NCBI GenBank assembly: GCA_947650365.1
Contig: OX393549.1
Coordinates: 87,071,900-87,135,899, forward strand
From: Chamaelirium japonicum
Lineage: Eukaryota > Streptophyta > Magnoliopsida > Liliales > Melanthiaceae
Direction: 5' to 3'
DNA: 64,000 bases
A program made the translations under genes and the position numbers. Below, piece by piece: positions 46,682-57,624 of the stretch. The first letter of the stretch is position 1. Each line of letters opens with the position of its first letter. The notes beneath the pieces are model-generated. The model searched no databases and was not told the DNA's origin. It worked only from the letters and a program-made list of their open reading frames with translations.

Positions 46682-47127
46682 AAGCTACAGTTTTGTGGGG
46701 GGTACAAACAACGGTTGTGATCGTCACTCTTTAACCTACTCTCAACCACACAATCCCGTGAATCCAATCTCCTCTAATTACTGATCACCCCTGCCGTCAT
46801 CCGCGCCCATTTATTCCTCCCACTGATCGCGCCCCTCATCACTCACCAGCCGAACCCTAACGCCTCTCCCACTCCATCCCTTTCTCTCTCGATCCCCCGT
46901 AGTCTCAGCCTGGCCCCTTTTCTCTCTCTGTCGCCTCTCTCTCTCTCTTCGATCTCTGTCGGCCAAACCTCCCTCCCTCATTCTGATCTCCACCCATGCG
47001 GTCCTCGACCGCGCGCAGCCCTCCCACCCACGGATCAAGGTCAGGGAGTCCGGGGTCGACTGCATGTGTTGCCGGATCGTGGCCGGTGAAGGCGAGGCTG
47101 CTTCAGGAGTCCTCCTCCGCCTTCGTC

Positions 47128-47285
47128 TCCGTCCAACCGCTTCAGGTGGCCTCCTCTGCCTCCGCCGGGCTGAGATCGCGACCCTCCACCTCCGTCCGAC
47201 CACTTCAGGTGGCCTCCTCTGCCTCTGCAAAGCTGATATCGCGCCCCTCCGCCTCCGTCTCCACCGGGCTGAGATCGGGCCCTTT
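47128..47285 (+). repeat. 72-base repeat in GC-rich block
   Basis: CTTCAGGTGGCCTCCTCTGC occurs at about 47141 and 47213, followed in each case by a GGGCTGAGATCG or AAGCTGATATCG block. Period 72 keeps three plus-strand frames open (46996-47576), but no domain is recognised. A (CT)n tract follows at 47346-47390. Confidence 0.75.
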
Positions 47286-47343
47286 CTCCTACGCAACCCC
47301 CTCCGACTCCGCCGGCTGGGACCAACACCCACACCCTCCTCAG

Positions 47344-47392
<49 letters not shown>

Positions 47393-47558
47393 CTCTCTCG
47401 GATCGCCATTTTTTTTTCGTTTTTCGCCAAGCATAGGAGGGAGGGGAGCGGACTCAGTGGAGCAGGGGAAGAGGGTGCAGGGGGGACAGCGAGATCCAGG
47501 TCGAAGGGGGAATCGATCGGCCCTTCCTCCTATGCCTCCACGGACTCATTTTTTCTTG

Positions 47559-48060
47559 AAAGGTAATTCATCTTAGAAAGCTTGAAAGCTGTAGGATGTG
47601 CTTTCTCAGATCTGAAATTCATCGTAGATCTGAATTTCAGAAAGATATGAAATTCATTTTTTTGAAAGCTAATTCATCTTAGCTTCCTCCGATCGTAGTC
47701 TCCCTCGGTCGGCAAGTGACTACCGATCTTTGGAGTTGGCATGAAGCAACTGTAAGAATCGATCGATTCGGCACGAAGCAATTGTAAGAATCGATGGAGT
47801 CTAGAGTGAAGCTGTCGCCGTAATTGATTGTGTGCCTCCTTCATATCAAATCTTCCAAATTTCAGAAAGATCTAAAATTCATCTTTTTTTCTTTTTTCTT
47901 TAAAAGGTAATTTATCTTAGAAAACTTGATAGCTGCAGGATGTGCTTTCTCATATCTGAAATTCATCTTAGATCTGAATTTCAGAAAGATCTGAAGTTCC
48001 AGATTGATAGCTTTCTCCGATCGCACTGTCCCTTGGTCGGCAGGTGACTATCGGTCTTTG
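47559..48060 (+). repeat. direct duplication of a ~150-base segment
   Basis: AAAGGTAATTCATCTTAGAA with AGGATGTGCTTTCTCA, GATCTGAATTTCAGAAAGAT and a CGGTCGGCAAGTGACTA block appear in the same order at 47559-47735 and, with a handful of changes, at 47903-48060. Confidence 0.85.
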
Positions 48061-48880
48061 GGAAACCTGTGATTCATCGACGGGAAGATTACCTTTCTTC
48101 GATCTAGGTTCCCTTCAAAGCCCTGATTTTTTTTTTCTTCTATTTTCTACAGGATGTGTTAAAGGGGGCCAGCAGTACGGGGGGCAGTGGGGTGGTGCAG
48201 CTGCAGGATTCTTCTACCTGTGAATCACATTCGTCCCCGATCGGCAAGTGACAATCACACATGTTTCATTTTCTTTCTTCCATCTGTATATCACTTTTTT
48301 TCTTATTTTTCTGTTCTTGGGTTTTTCTGGTAGATTTACTCCTGGATGTTGTTTTCATTTTGTTTTTTATCCTACATTTTTTTTCATTATTAACATATTC
48401 TTTGATAGAGAGAGAGAGAGAGAGCAGCGACAACACAAGAGAGAGATGGAGGTCATCTGTTTCTTTCCTTTTTTTCCGTTCGCCTTTCTTTCCAAATTTA
48501 AATTACCCCCTGCTTTTTCTCCTTTCCCACTCTAAATTTTTTTTTTTCGGTTTTTTTTTATTCGATCTCAATTTCCTTTTTTTTTACTAAAAGAAATGCA
48601 AGACATACTTCGAGTCTTTGGAGTCGGATCTCAGATGTTCGGCAGTTGACGATTTGAACCCCTCAACTTAATGTTAGTGTTCCCGTCGAATGTGGGTGCC
48701 GCTGAATGGATTATGCTGCCCCCACCGAATATGAACGTCCCATATTGAAAATCTTTTGCTGCCGAAGAGGGCCGCAATTGCCGCCGAAGGCAGTCGTCCG
48801 AGTGGCGACATGCTCGAGCTTTACCTATAGTTTTTTATCGCCAAAGGCGGTCGTTGCAGTTTCGAATGTGAGTACAACTC
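48061..48880. other. T-rich non-coding stretch
   Basis: Long T-runs at 48125-48600; ORFs 48248-48590 are TTT/CTT-driven hydrophobic frames without recognised domain. Confidence 0.5.
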
Positions 48881-49195
48881 ACGAAATATTGTTATTACAC
48901 TCGAAATATTATTATTACATTTGAAATATTATTATCTCCCTTGAAATATTATCGCTGATCTCGAAATATTTTGTTGACACCTTCAAAATATTGTTACCTT
49001 TCTCGAAATATTGTTCCCTTTCTTAAAATGTCGTTTTCCTCGAAATCTTTTATGTGCATTTCCAAAGCTACCGAAGGTGACCACGAAATATTATCGCCTT
49101 TCTCAAAATATTGTCACCCCTCATAAAATATTGTTATCACCCTCAAAATATTGTTCTTTCCCTCAAAATATTATTCCTGCCTTTGAAATCTTTTG
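48881..49195 (+). repeat. irregular array of CGAAATATTGTTA-type units
   Basis: About 14 copies of (C/T)(T/C)(C/G/A)AAATATT(G/A)TT at 20-25 base spacing, AT-rich, immediately upstream of the hairpin end. Confidence 0.85.
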
Positions 49196-49222
49196 CGTGC
49201 CGACAGGCACGGGCATTACTAG
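49196..49222 (+). other. Helitron-type 3' hairpin and CTAG end
   Basis: CGTGCC-GACA-GGCACG perfect stem, then GGCATTA, then CTAG before T. A related but weaker end lies at 43408-43438. Confidence 0.6.
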
Positions 49223-50397
49223 TATATATATAGGGTCGGGATCCATAAACATACTACTTTTGCCAGAAAGTTAGACACGCAACTCCAAAACCTTAGATAG
49301 AGGTTTTAAAATTTATTGATTTTTTTTAGGGTGTGTGGACGCGGAAAAAAGCGCGGGCCGTCTTTATTGCGAATCACACGAGATTACAAGTGTGGCCGGG
49401 ACCCGGGTGGCTCGGGTGTAGCGAGTCCGGGTTGCGGCGAGTTTTGATCAGGGGATTGTGGGAAAGATCTTCTGGGGGATCCCTTTGATCCACGTCTCCA
49501 CATGGTCTTCGTGCGAGAGCTCTGAAGGAGTTGCCCAGGACAGGGGTTTTTACAGGGAGAGGGTTTTGGAGAGGCTAAGGAATGTCCACCGTTGCTTTGT
49601 CCCTTCCGTGCTTCGCGCTTTCTCGGCTAGGGGGTTTTCGGCTTCGTTCCTCGGTCTTCGCATCTTCCTCGTTCCTTGCTTGACCTCGGTATCCTTGATC
49701 GTCGGTTCGCGGCGTCGATCGAGCTTTTGGCGTTGGCTTTGGCTTTGGCCTTTTGGCTTTGGCTTGGCTCCGGCGTGGCTCTGGCTTTTTGCTTTGCTTC
49801 GGCGCTTGCACTTGGACGTAGCTGGGAGAGACTTGCGATGCTTTCGTTCTTCCGGACTTCGCGTCGTATCGGCTAGAACGTGCGGTGCTTTTGCTCGTGG
49901 CCGGCGTAGTCGCTTGGCTTTGGCACTTGCGTTGCTTTGGCGCGGACTTTACTGGGGCTTTGCTTTGGCTTCTTGCGTTGGCTTTAGCTTCAGCGTCAAC
50001 TCGATCTTCTTCTTCGAACGACGTGGGCTACTTCTTCGGTGCTTCGACGATTTGCGTGTCGACTGGACTTCTCTTCTTCTCCGGGCTTCTTTGGCGTGAT
50101 CGGAGTCGAAGAATGCTTTCGAAGATAGTAGGGGTAGCACCGATCTCCGTGCGACGGTTTTGGCGTCAGCTTTTGTTGATGAAGACGACGAGGGTAGCGA
50201 CGGTCTCCGTGCGACGGTTGTAGCGTCGGCTTTTGTTGATGAAGACGACGGGGTAGCGACGCTTCAGACGATCTGCTCCAGGCTTTCTTCTTCGTGGATG
50301 GCGCAGGCGTTAGTCGAAGACGACGGGGTGATGACGCTTCGCTTCTCTCCTCCGGGCCTTGGGGCTTGATCGGGATCGAGGATTTGTTGGAGCCGAT

Positions 50398-50870
50398 GGG
50401 GTAGTGCCACTCCTCTTCTTCTCCGGGCTTTTGGGCTTGATCGGAGTCGAAGGCTTGTTGGAGACGACGGGGTAGTGCCGCTCCTCTTCTTCTCCGGGCT
50501 TTTGGGCTTGATCGGACTCGAAGGCTTGTTGGAGACGACGGGGTAGTGCCGCTCCGATCTTCTTCTCCGGGCTTTTGGGCTTGATCGAAGTCGAAGGCTT
50601 GTTGGAGACGACGGGGTAGTGCCGCTCCTCTTCTTCTCCGGGCTTTTGGGCTTGATCGGAGTCGAAGGCTTGTTGGAGACGACGGGGTAGTGCTGCTCCT
50701 CTTCTTCTCCGGGCTTTTGGGCTTGATCGGAGTCGAAGGCTTGTTGGAGACGACGGGGTAGTGCCGCTCCGATCTTCTTCTCCGGGCTTTTGGGCTTGAT
50801 CGGAGTCGAAGGCTTGTTGGAGACGACGGGGTAGTGCCGCTCCGATCGTCTTCTCCGACCTTTGCTTCTG
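50398..50870 (-). repeat. 71-73-base minisatellite inside LTR
   Basis: GGGTAGTGCCGCTCC plus CTCCGGGCTTTTGGGCTTGATCGGAGT-type text repeats about seven times; units are 71 bases, or 73 where CTCCGATC replaces CTCCTC. The large minus-strand ORFs (50996, 51091 and 50951 starts) are Ser/Pro/Arg/Lys-rich translations of this array and differ by frame. Confidence 0.9.
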
Positions 50871-51112
50871 GCGTCTTCGGAGTCGAAGGGTTCTTCTTCT
50901 CCGAGCTTTCTTCTTCGTGCACGGAGTCGAAGGGATGATCTTCGTGTGCAAGGGTCTTCACGTTGATGAGGACTTTCAGTAAGCCGATCCCTCGGGACAG
51001 GCTTGACTGTGCCTCGTGAAGCCTTGGGTCGATGAAGAAGCGTCTCCTCTTCTGCAGAGCTCCGGCGTTTCGTCTTCAATTTTTCGACCATTTTTTCCTT
51101 CCCCCACCCCCT

Positions 51113-51121
51113 CTATTTATA
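51113..51121 (-). promoter_or_regulatory. LTR TATA box
   Basis: The complement reads TATAAATAG, conserved at 63903-63911 in the other LTR. It probably drives the minus-strand transcript; the first ATG (51091) lies only 22 bases downstream. Confidence 0.75.
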
Positions 51122-51820
51122 GGCAAAGGGGTGGGGAGAGAGATATGGGAACTTTTAATTTTGAATCCCTTTTGTATCTCTCTCATAATTGCCCTGGATT
51201 TATTCATCCATTGATGAGGGGAATAACGTTTATTTGTTTTCCTTTTCTGGCGGGTGCAATTATGGCTGGATTTCGCACACGAAATCGATGGCGATCGGGC
51301 GCTTCTTCTTGTGCGTCGGATCGAGGGATCGGCGCAGATCCGCGTGTGTGCAGACGTCATACGTAACCTCCCCCCGCGCATGGCGGTATTTTCTTCCTTT
51401 TCTTTCTTTTCTTTCCTTTTCTTTTCTTTCCTTTTCTTTTCTTTCCTTTTCTTTTCTTTCTTTTTCTTTTCTTTCTTTTTCTTTTCTTTCCTTTTCTTCT
51501 CTTTCCTTGCAGGGCCGGCCGGCCCCCCATGGGGTTCGGGTCCTAGTAGGGCGGGCCCCATGTGGCTCGGGTCCTAGTAGGGGCCGGCCCCATGGGGTTC
51601 GGACCCTAGTAGGGACCGGCCCCCCCCCTTGAAGCATGGGGTCCGCTCCTCTTTGCTAGGTGCGAGTCAGGTCCGGGTCCGCATCGGTGCGCGCGAGTCG
51701 GGTCCGCGTGTCGGGTTTGCATCCGCGTCGGCGCGCGCGAGTCGGGTCCACGCGTCGGGTTTGCATCCGCGTCGGCACACGTAAGTCGGGTTCGGGTCCG
51801 ACGAAATTTGTGTGTCTACA

Positions 51821-51833
51821 AATGCCCCCTCAA
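51821..51833 (-). other. polypurine tract of the gag-protease element
   Basis: The complement TTGAGGGGGCATT ends directly at the LTR start. Confidence 0.75.
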
Positions 51834-54800
51834 GGACGAGCGCGTCGGTGAGAGCGTGTAGAGTTTGAACACGTAGGAATCGTAGAGCGCTTGTCCTTGA
51901 TTCCTTTTGTGGGCAGGGCTGGGAGTCTATTTAAAGACCCCTACCCCCTTCATCCGCCATTGTGCTTCTTTGCGAAGGTTCTGCCGGCTTCTGGAGACCG
52001 CTGTCGGACGAGAGCTGCCTGGGGCTGCACGCGACTTGCTCCGTCTTCCCGGTGTCGCCTCTTTCGTCGGCGGCGATGGTGCGCGATTTGGCGGTCGTTG
52101 CGAAGGCAGGCTCGAAGCGACGATGCGGCGAGGATCGAGGCGGGGAGGATGGAGGAGTGCGGCTGAGGTGCGAGTTACCTTCGTCGCCTCTCTCTTCCTC
52201 TTTCTTCTTCTTCCTTTTTTTTTTTTTTTTTTTTTTTGGACCACAGGAGCTGCAGCGGCAGTGGCAGGGTCGGCCAGGGCTGCGGCGGCTGGGCACGAGG
52301 CCAGCGGCGTGCGGCGCGCAGAGCTGGGTGCCGGTGCGAGCAGTTGGCTGTGGCTCTTGCTTGTAGAGAAGACCTTCGCTATGGTTTCGATCATCTTCTT
52401 CGTTGCGGACCTCTTTTGCTCCAAAGATTGCACGGACGTCGAAGGTGGCCGCTGTACGGAGTTCGAGTGTGGCACGAAGGCGGCTGGAGTGCGAGGACGG
52501 CCACGGTGCATCTCGGCGGAGGACTATTGCCCCTTCTTTGGTGTGGGAGTGCAATGGCGAGGCCGATTGTCGCAGCCGAGGTCGATGACGCAGGCGTAAC
52601 GAGAGAAGAAGGCGGAGTCGTCGTGGCCGAAAGCGGTGACGACGGCGCAAAGAGAGGAGGTGGAGTCGTCGCGGGTCAGGTATGGCGACTCTAACTCCTT
52701 TTTTTTTTCTTTTTTCTTTTTTCTTTTTCCTTTTCTTTTCTTTCTTTTCTTTCCTTTTTCTTTTCTTTCCTTTCTTTTCTTTCCTTTTCTCTTCCTTCCT
52801 TTTCTTTTCTTTCTTTTCTTTCTTTCTTCTTCTACTTCTGGTTCTGGTACGCGGAGGCGGCAGCGGCAACGGCAACCGGGGCAGCGGCGGCACGGGCGGC
52901 GGCGGGCGTGCGGTGGCCGGGGCTGGGTGGCCAGGCGCGGGGGCGGCGCACGGGCGCAGGTGGCAGGCGGGCGCAACGGTGGCCGGGGCTGGGTGGCCAG
53001 GCGCGCGGGGGAGCGGGGCCGGCGGCTGCGTGTCCAGGCGTGGGCGGAGCGGGTCCGGCGGCTGCGTGGCCAGGCGCGGGGGCGGAACGGGTCCGGCGGC
53101 TGCATGGCCAGGCGCGGGCGGAGCGGGTCCGGCGGCTGCGTGGCTAGGCGCGGGGGCGGAACGGGTCCGGTGGCTGCGTGGCCAGGCGCGGGGGCGGAAG
53201 GCTGAGGCGGTGCAGAGGCGGCGTGCGGCTCTTGGCAGCTTCAGGCGGAGGCCCCGACCAGGGTGGCCGGGGTTGTGGCTCCGACCCGGGCGGGCGCGAG
53301 GCTGACCCGGGTGGGCGCGAGGCCGAGACGGGCGCCCCCTCCTTCCCGGTTACGTAGGAGAAGAAGGGGGACTGTGGGGCTGGCTGCTACTGCTGTGTCC
53401 AACTCCTTTTTTTTTTTTTTCTGGTCCGCGAAGGCGGCAGGCGGCGCGGCTGTCGGAGCAGGTAGCGGCGGCGACGGCCCACAGCGCTGGCTGCAGTATG
53501 CGCGGCGCGGGGGCCGGGAGCGAGCGGCGCGGAGGCCCGGCGCGGTCGCAGAAGCAACGATGGCGGTCGCCGGTGCGACGCTGAGTCGGGCGGGCCCCGA
53601 TCGGGTCGGAGGTGGAACGCGGTGGCAACGGCAGTGCGACTCCGAGTCAGGCGGGCCCCGATCGTGTTGGAGAAGGGACGCGGTGGTAACGGCGGTGTCT
53701 CCGGGTTGGCCGGGCGGTGGCCAGGCTTCAGGTGGCACAGGTGGTGTGCGGACACCGTGCGGCGCAGGGGTGCCTCGAGCGACAAGGCGGTGTCGGGCTT
53801 GGAGGCCGGGGGTTGAAGAGTGCTGCCTGGGGTTGCACGAGACTTGCTCCGTCTTCCCGGTGTCGCCTCTTTCGTCGACGGCGGCGGCGATGGTGCGCAT
53901 CGCTTGAAGACGAAGGCCTCCGTCGGCTTGGAGACGAAGGTTTCTTCGATGCTCGGAGACCGTCGGCGGAAGAGTGCTGCCTGGGGTTGCACGAGACTTG
54001 CTCCGTCTTCCCGGTGTCGCCTCTTTCATCGACGGCGGCGGTGATGGTGCGCGTCGCTTGAAGACGAAGGCTTCCATCGGCTTGGAGACGAAGGCTTCTT
54101 CGATGCTTGGAGACCGTCGGCGGAAGAGTGCTGCCTGGGGTTGCACGAGACTTGCTCCGTCTTCCCGGTGTCGCCTCTTTCGTCGGCGGCGGCGGCGATG
54201 GTGCGCGGAGCTTGAAGACGAAGGCTTCCGTCGGCTTGGAGACGAAGGCTTCTTCGATGGCTTGGAGACGAAAGCTCCTTTGGCGGCTTGAAGATGAAGG
54301 ATTCTTCGACGGCTTGCGAAGACGAAAGCTTCAGTCTTGGCGGCGAAGCATTCTTCGGCGGCTTGGAGCCGAAAGATTCTTCAGCGGAGTGTTATCGTCT
54401 TCTTGGTGCGGGAGCATAATGACGACGGCACGGCGAAAAGACGAAGCCGAGTGTGGTGGCGATCGCCTGGTGCGAGGATGAGTCGGAGGCGTTGAAGGCC
54501 AGGGAAGGTGGCTCCTCTTTTTTTTTTTTTTTTTTTCGGAATTGACTTTACCTCTCGATCGGTCTTGCACTTTTCATATCCTTGCAAGATTCGTCCCCCC
54601 GAGTACCTTCCGAAGGCTGGCTAGATTATTGATGAGGTCAACCGCGGGTTTAGAGTTACTAGCGAGGTTGCACCTTTCTGGTAGCAATGTCAGCTTGAAG
54701 GACACCGAGATGGGCGTTCTGAAGAGGATGACGAGGCCACGAGCATCAACAAGGAGTAGACTGCCTTGGTTGTCTTTTGCTTGTCGATCTTGACCTTGAT

Positions 54801-55704
54801 GACAGCTCCAGTGGTTCTTTTGGCTTTGTGGAGGTCACGAACGCTGCGGTTGTTGTTTATGCGTCCGCCATTCTTCGGGTTGCTGCTTTTGACTTCAGTG
54901 GCAGTTTCCATCCTTCAGGTGGGCCTGAGCTTTTGCATGAGCCCGGTGGATTTCAAGGCAACGACTCTTTTTCTGCGGAGCAGATGCGCACCTTCTTTGG
55001 AGGGTGGCGAGCTTCATTGCTTACGACGGTCTTCGTTGGAAGACGCTTCCTTGGGCTTAGCTGCGACTGAGGGGGAGAGACGTCAAGCATCGCTTCAGAA
55101 GCTGGAGAATGCCCGAGCGACCGAGAAGACTTCTGGAGCAGAGTTTGTGAAGCAGCGGAAAGCTGGTGACGCGTCGAGAGTTGACTGCTTCCCTACCCCT
55201 GGAATTGCAGCGTGTATAAGCTGTTGGGAGCGAGCCACTTTGGCGCCTTAGGGACTTCGACTTGCCACACTCGTGCGTCGCTTTAGAAGCTGGAGTTTCA
55301 TTTGGGGAAAGCTCGAGCGATCGAGAAGATGTCTGGAGTAGAGCTTGCGAAGCAGCGTGCATAGCTGACGAATTGCCGGGAGCGGGTGGAGTGATCGAGA
55401 AGGCTGCCGGAGCGATCCTTGCGAAGCAGCGTGCATAGCTGGCGACGCGTCGGAAGTTGACGGCTTCTTTACCCCTAGAGTTGCGGCACGTGTAAGCTGC
55501 GGAAGGCGAGCTGCTTTGACGCGTCAAGGACTTTGACTTTCTTGTCATCCTTTAGTTTGCTGACCAGATTGATGGTTATGCACTCACTTGCCTCTGGACT
55601 GGCCTTCTGGGATGACGTTGGGATGTTTCTTTTTTTGTCTGGACTGAACCTTTGTAGGTTGCCTACGTACCCTACTGAGAGGGATCAAGTCGCACGTAGT
55701 TCGT
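51834..55704 (-). other. non-coding, GC- and repeat-rich 3' region of the gag-protease element
   Basis: No polymerase motif. Contains CTTTT tracts (52700-52830), GC-rich repeats of CGGCTGCGTGGCCAGGCGCG (52905-53200), a 154-base array (53817-54290), poly-T runs (52210, 53406, 54520, 55710) and diverged copies of AAGCAGCG...GCTGGCGACGCGTCG (55150, 55430). All ORFs on both strands are compositional. Confidence 0.7.
53817..54290 (-). repeat. 154-base tandem array, 3 units
   Basis: TGCTGCCTGGGGTTGCACGA begins at 53821, 53975 and 54129, exactly 154 apart. A separate single copy (CTGCCTGGGGCTGCACGCGA) lies at about 52015. Confidence 0.9.
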
Positions 55705-57624
55705 TTATTCCCCTTTTTTTTTTTTTTTTTTTTTTTTTGGGCAAGGTGGGTAACCTTGCGCTAGGCAAAGTACCTTTTGAGGGACTTGCCACTGGTAGGC
55801 AAAGTCGCCACTGGTAGGCAAAGTCGCCACTGGTTCGCAGCTATCGCCCGTCTTCTTCGCTTCAATATAGTTGGAAGTGAAGATCTTCTTGACTGGAGTT
55901 TTGATAATTGCTGGAGTTTGACTGGAGTCGATGCCCCGGCAATTTGGAAGGATTTGTTCGCCGCTTTTGCAGAGACGAGCTTGAGTCTTTGTCAGGCGAT
56001 GTGGTATTGCAGCTGAGGGTAGTGAACCCATGTGCGCCATGCTTTCTTTGCTGCGGCTGGATTTGAACATCAACTCGGTGGAGTTTTGCCCCCAAGTGCC
56101 TTCTGGCTTGATTGCGAGTTGCTCAGAGCTGGTGCACTCGGAAGACTCGGTTGAGCTCGAGACGTGCAACAGACCACGTAACGGTAGTGTCATCTCTTGC
56201 AAAGTGCTGAAGTTGGCCCCGAAGTATGATAACGCTGATTCCTTTGCTGGAGGGGAAGGCGATCGTTCTGATTTGCGAAGCCATTGAGGTACGAGCCGCA
56301 GGACTGAAGCAACTTGAGCAGGCAACGGAATGCATCGCATCGATCTCAATTTGAAGTTGATGTGAATTTTTCGTCTTGGTGCTGGCGCTTCTTTGTCTTT
56401 GTGCGCTGTCTGGATGGAGGATGTCACTAGTTTTGCAAGTGTAGAGCTTTTGTCCCTCGCAGCTGCTTTGACTCCCTGAGCTCGTAGAGGTTTTGCTGGA
56501 TGAGCTTCTGCAACGGGATCTTTCACTTGGTAAAACTCGGCATCAGCAAGGTGTGCTTTAGCCTTATTGAACAACTTGTCGTTGGCAGCGATGCTTCTCC
56601 CCATGCTTTCGATGTTAATGCCGCTTTCTTCATCGTCTTTCCGGAGCACTTGGTGAACTTCCATCATGCAGCAGGAGATCTTGAAGTTTTGACCAGCTTC
56701 AAGGAAGCAAATAGGAAAGAACTTCTGGAGTGTCACTGGCTCTAGAAAGCTTTGCTGGAGGAGATTTTTCAGATTTGCTGGTGGTACTTTGGACGACTTT
56801 CTTCCTGGAGCTTCATTCTTTTCCTTGAAGAACTTTCTTCTGAGGAGTTTTCTTGTCGCCCGATCTTTCTCATGGTTAGCTAGGCGTGTTATCCTGTAGC
56901 TTGATCGTCGTGGCCTTCTCCTTCGAGGTGCCATAGCCCATGTGTTAAGATCTTCCTCGCCAAGGTGAAGAACTGGTGTTGCGACTGAAGGCTCTTCCTT
57001 GATCAGAAGGACTTGCACTTCTAGAGACTGTACCGATTCATCTTCTGATCTCCAGCTGGTTGGCTTGATTTCTTCATTTGGAATCGAAGGAGGCCTGGAG
57101 TAGAGGACATAATAGTCAATTTTGCCCGATGGTTGGCCTAGCAGGTTGACTTTGGGGCTTCTTTGTTCGTCTCTAGCTTTGAGCAGGTGCCGGGACGTAG
57201 CTTCGTTTGGAAAAGGGAGTGCTTGCATGAGAGACGGTTGCCCACAAGACAGTAAGGATTTGGCCCTAGGCACTGAAGAAGTATGTCGTCGTCGTCTTCT
57301 TGGACTGCCCCCTTTCTTTGAGTCATCAACGATGGACTGTCCCCCTTCTGCGAGGACCGATGGGGCATCTTGCAATTCGTCGTCCGAAGTAGAAGTGTCA
57401 CCGTTGTCGGGATCCGTAATGGAGATATGATGGACGGCCGCCATGGGTGGGTGGGTGGGTGTTGAGACGAAGTCCTCGATTGGCATCCCCAGACGATCGA
57501 ATGCCGACTTCTTCTTTGATTGTTTGACTGGCCCGAGCCTCTCGAACACGGATGTGCATTTTCGATTCGACCAGTCTTTACCACCTCTGGTTAGTTTCCG
57601 GAACAAGGCTTGGCATCGAGCCCG
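55705..57624 (-). pseudogene. second gag-protease frame, protease deleted
   Basis: About 633 codons, in the same reading frame as the upstream gag-protease ORF and separated from it only by TGA at 57627-57625. No ATG opens it (the frame after TGA reads RARCQALFRKLTRGG), so it would need readthrough. It parallels the upstream ORF block by block: LLGQPSGKIDYYVLYSRPPS, KSSKVPPANLKNLLQQS, FKISCCMMEVHQ, AKAHLADAEFYQVKDPVAE, TWGQNSTELMF, RLTKTQARL, KKIFTSNYIEA. Between MMEVHQ and the AKAHL block roughly 590 bases present upstream, including the aspartic protease site, are missing, and only one of three 68-residue repeats remains. It ends in a lysine run from a poly-T tract. Its beginning carries SVFERLGP and SAFDRLGM motifs seen in plant gypsy polyproteins. 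Confidence 0.8.

Larger units (their letters stand above)
46682..49222 (+). mobile_element. possible Helitron-type element (3' end supported, 5' end not)
   Basis: The stretch ends in a 6-base stem with GACA loop (CGTGCC...GGCACG, 49196-49211), 7 bases, then CTAG (49219-49222) and a host T, the canonical Helitron 3' architecture. A start in the TC-rich tract near 46559 or later is only a guess. The body is repeat-rich and non-coding: a 72-base repeat, a duplicated segment and an AAATATT array. No Rep/helicase. Confidence 0.45.
49334..51820 (-). repeat. 3' LTR of the gag-protease element
   Basis: Complement starts TGTAGACACACAAATTTCG (at 51820) and ends CCGCGTCCACA (at 49334). Matches 62125-64000 throughout the overlap. 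The region 51380-51510 is a CTTTT/CCTTTT tract. Confidence 0.9.

Noticed and set aside
50264..50961. Ser/Pro/Arg-rich 213-321-residue proteins as genes
   Set aside because: Translations of the LTR minisatellite in different frames, duplicated in the second LTR.
51907..54146. ORFs up to 320 residues (Arg/Ala/Pro/Ser-rich)
   Set aside because: They overlap in several frames over CTTTT and CGGCTG repeats, within the 3' region of a gypsy element, and show no family motif.
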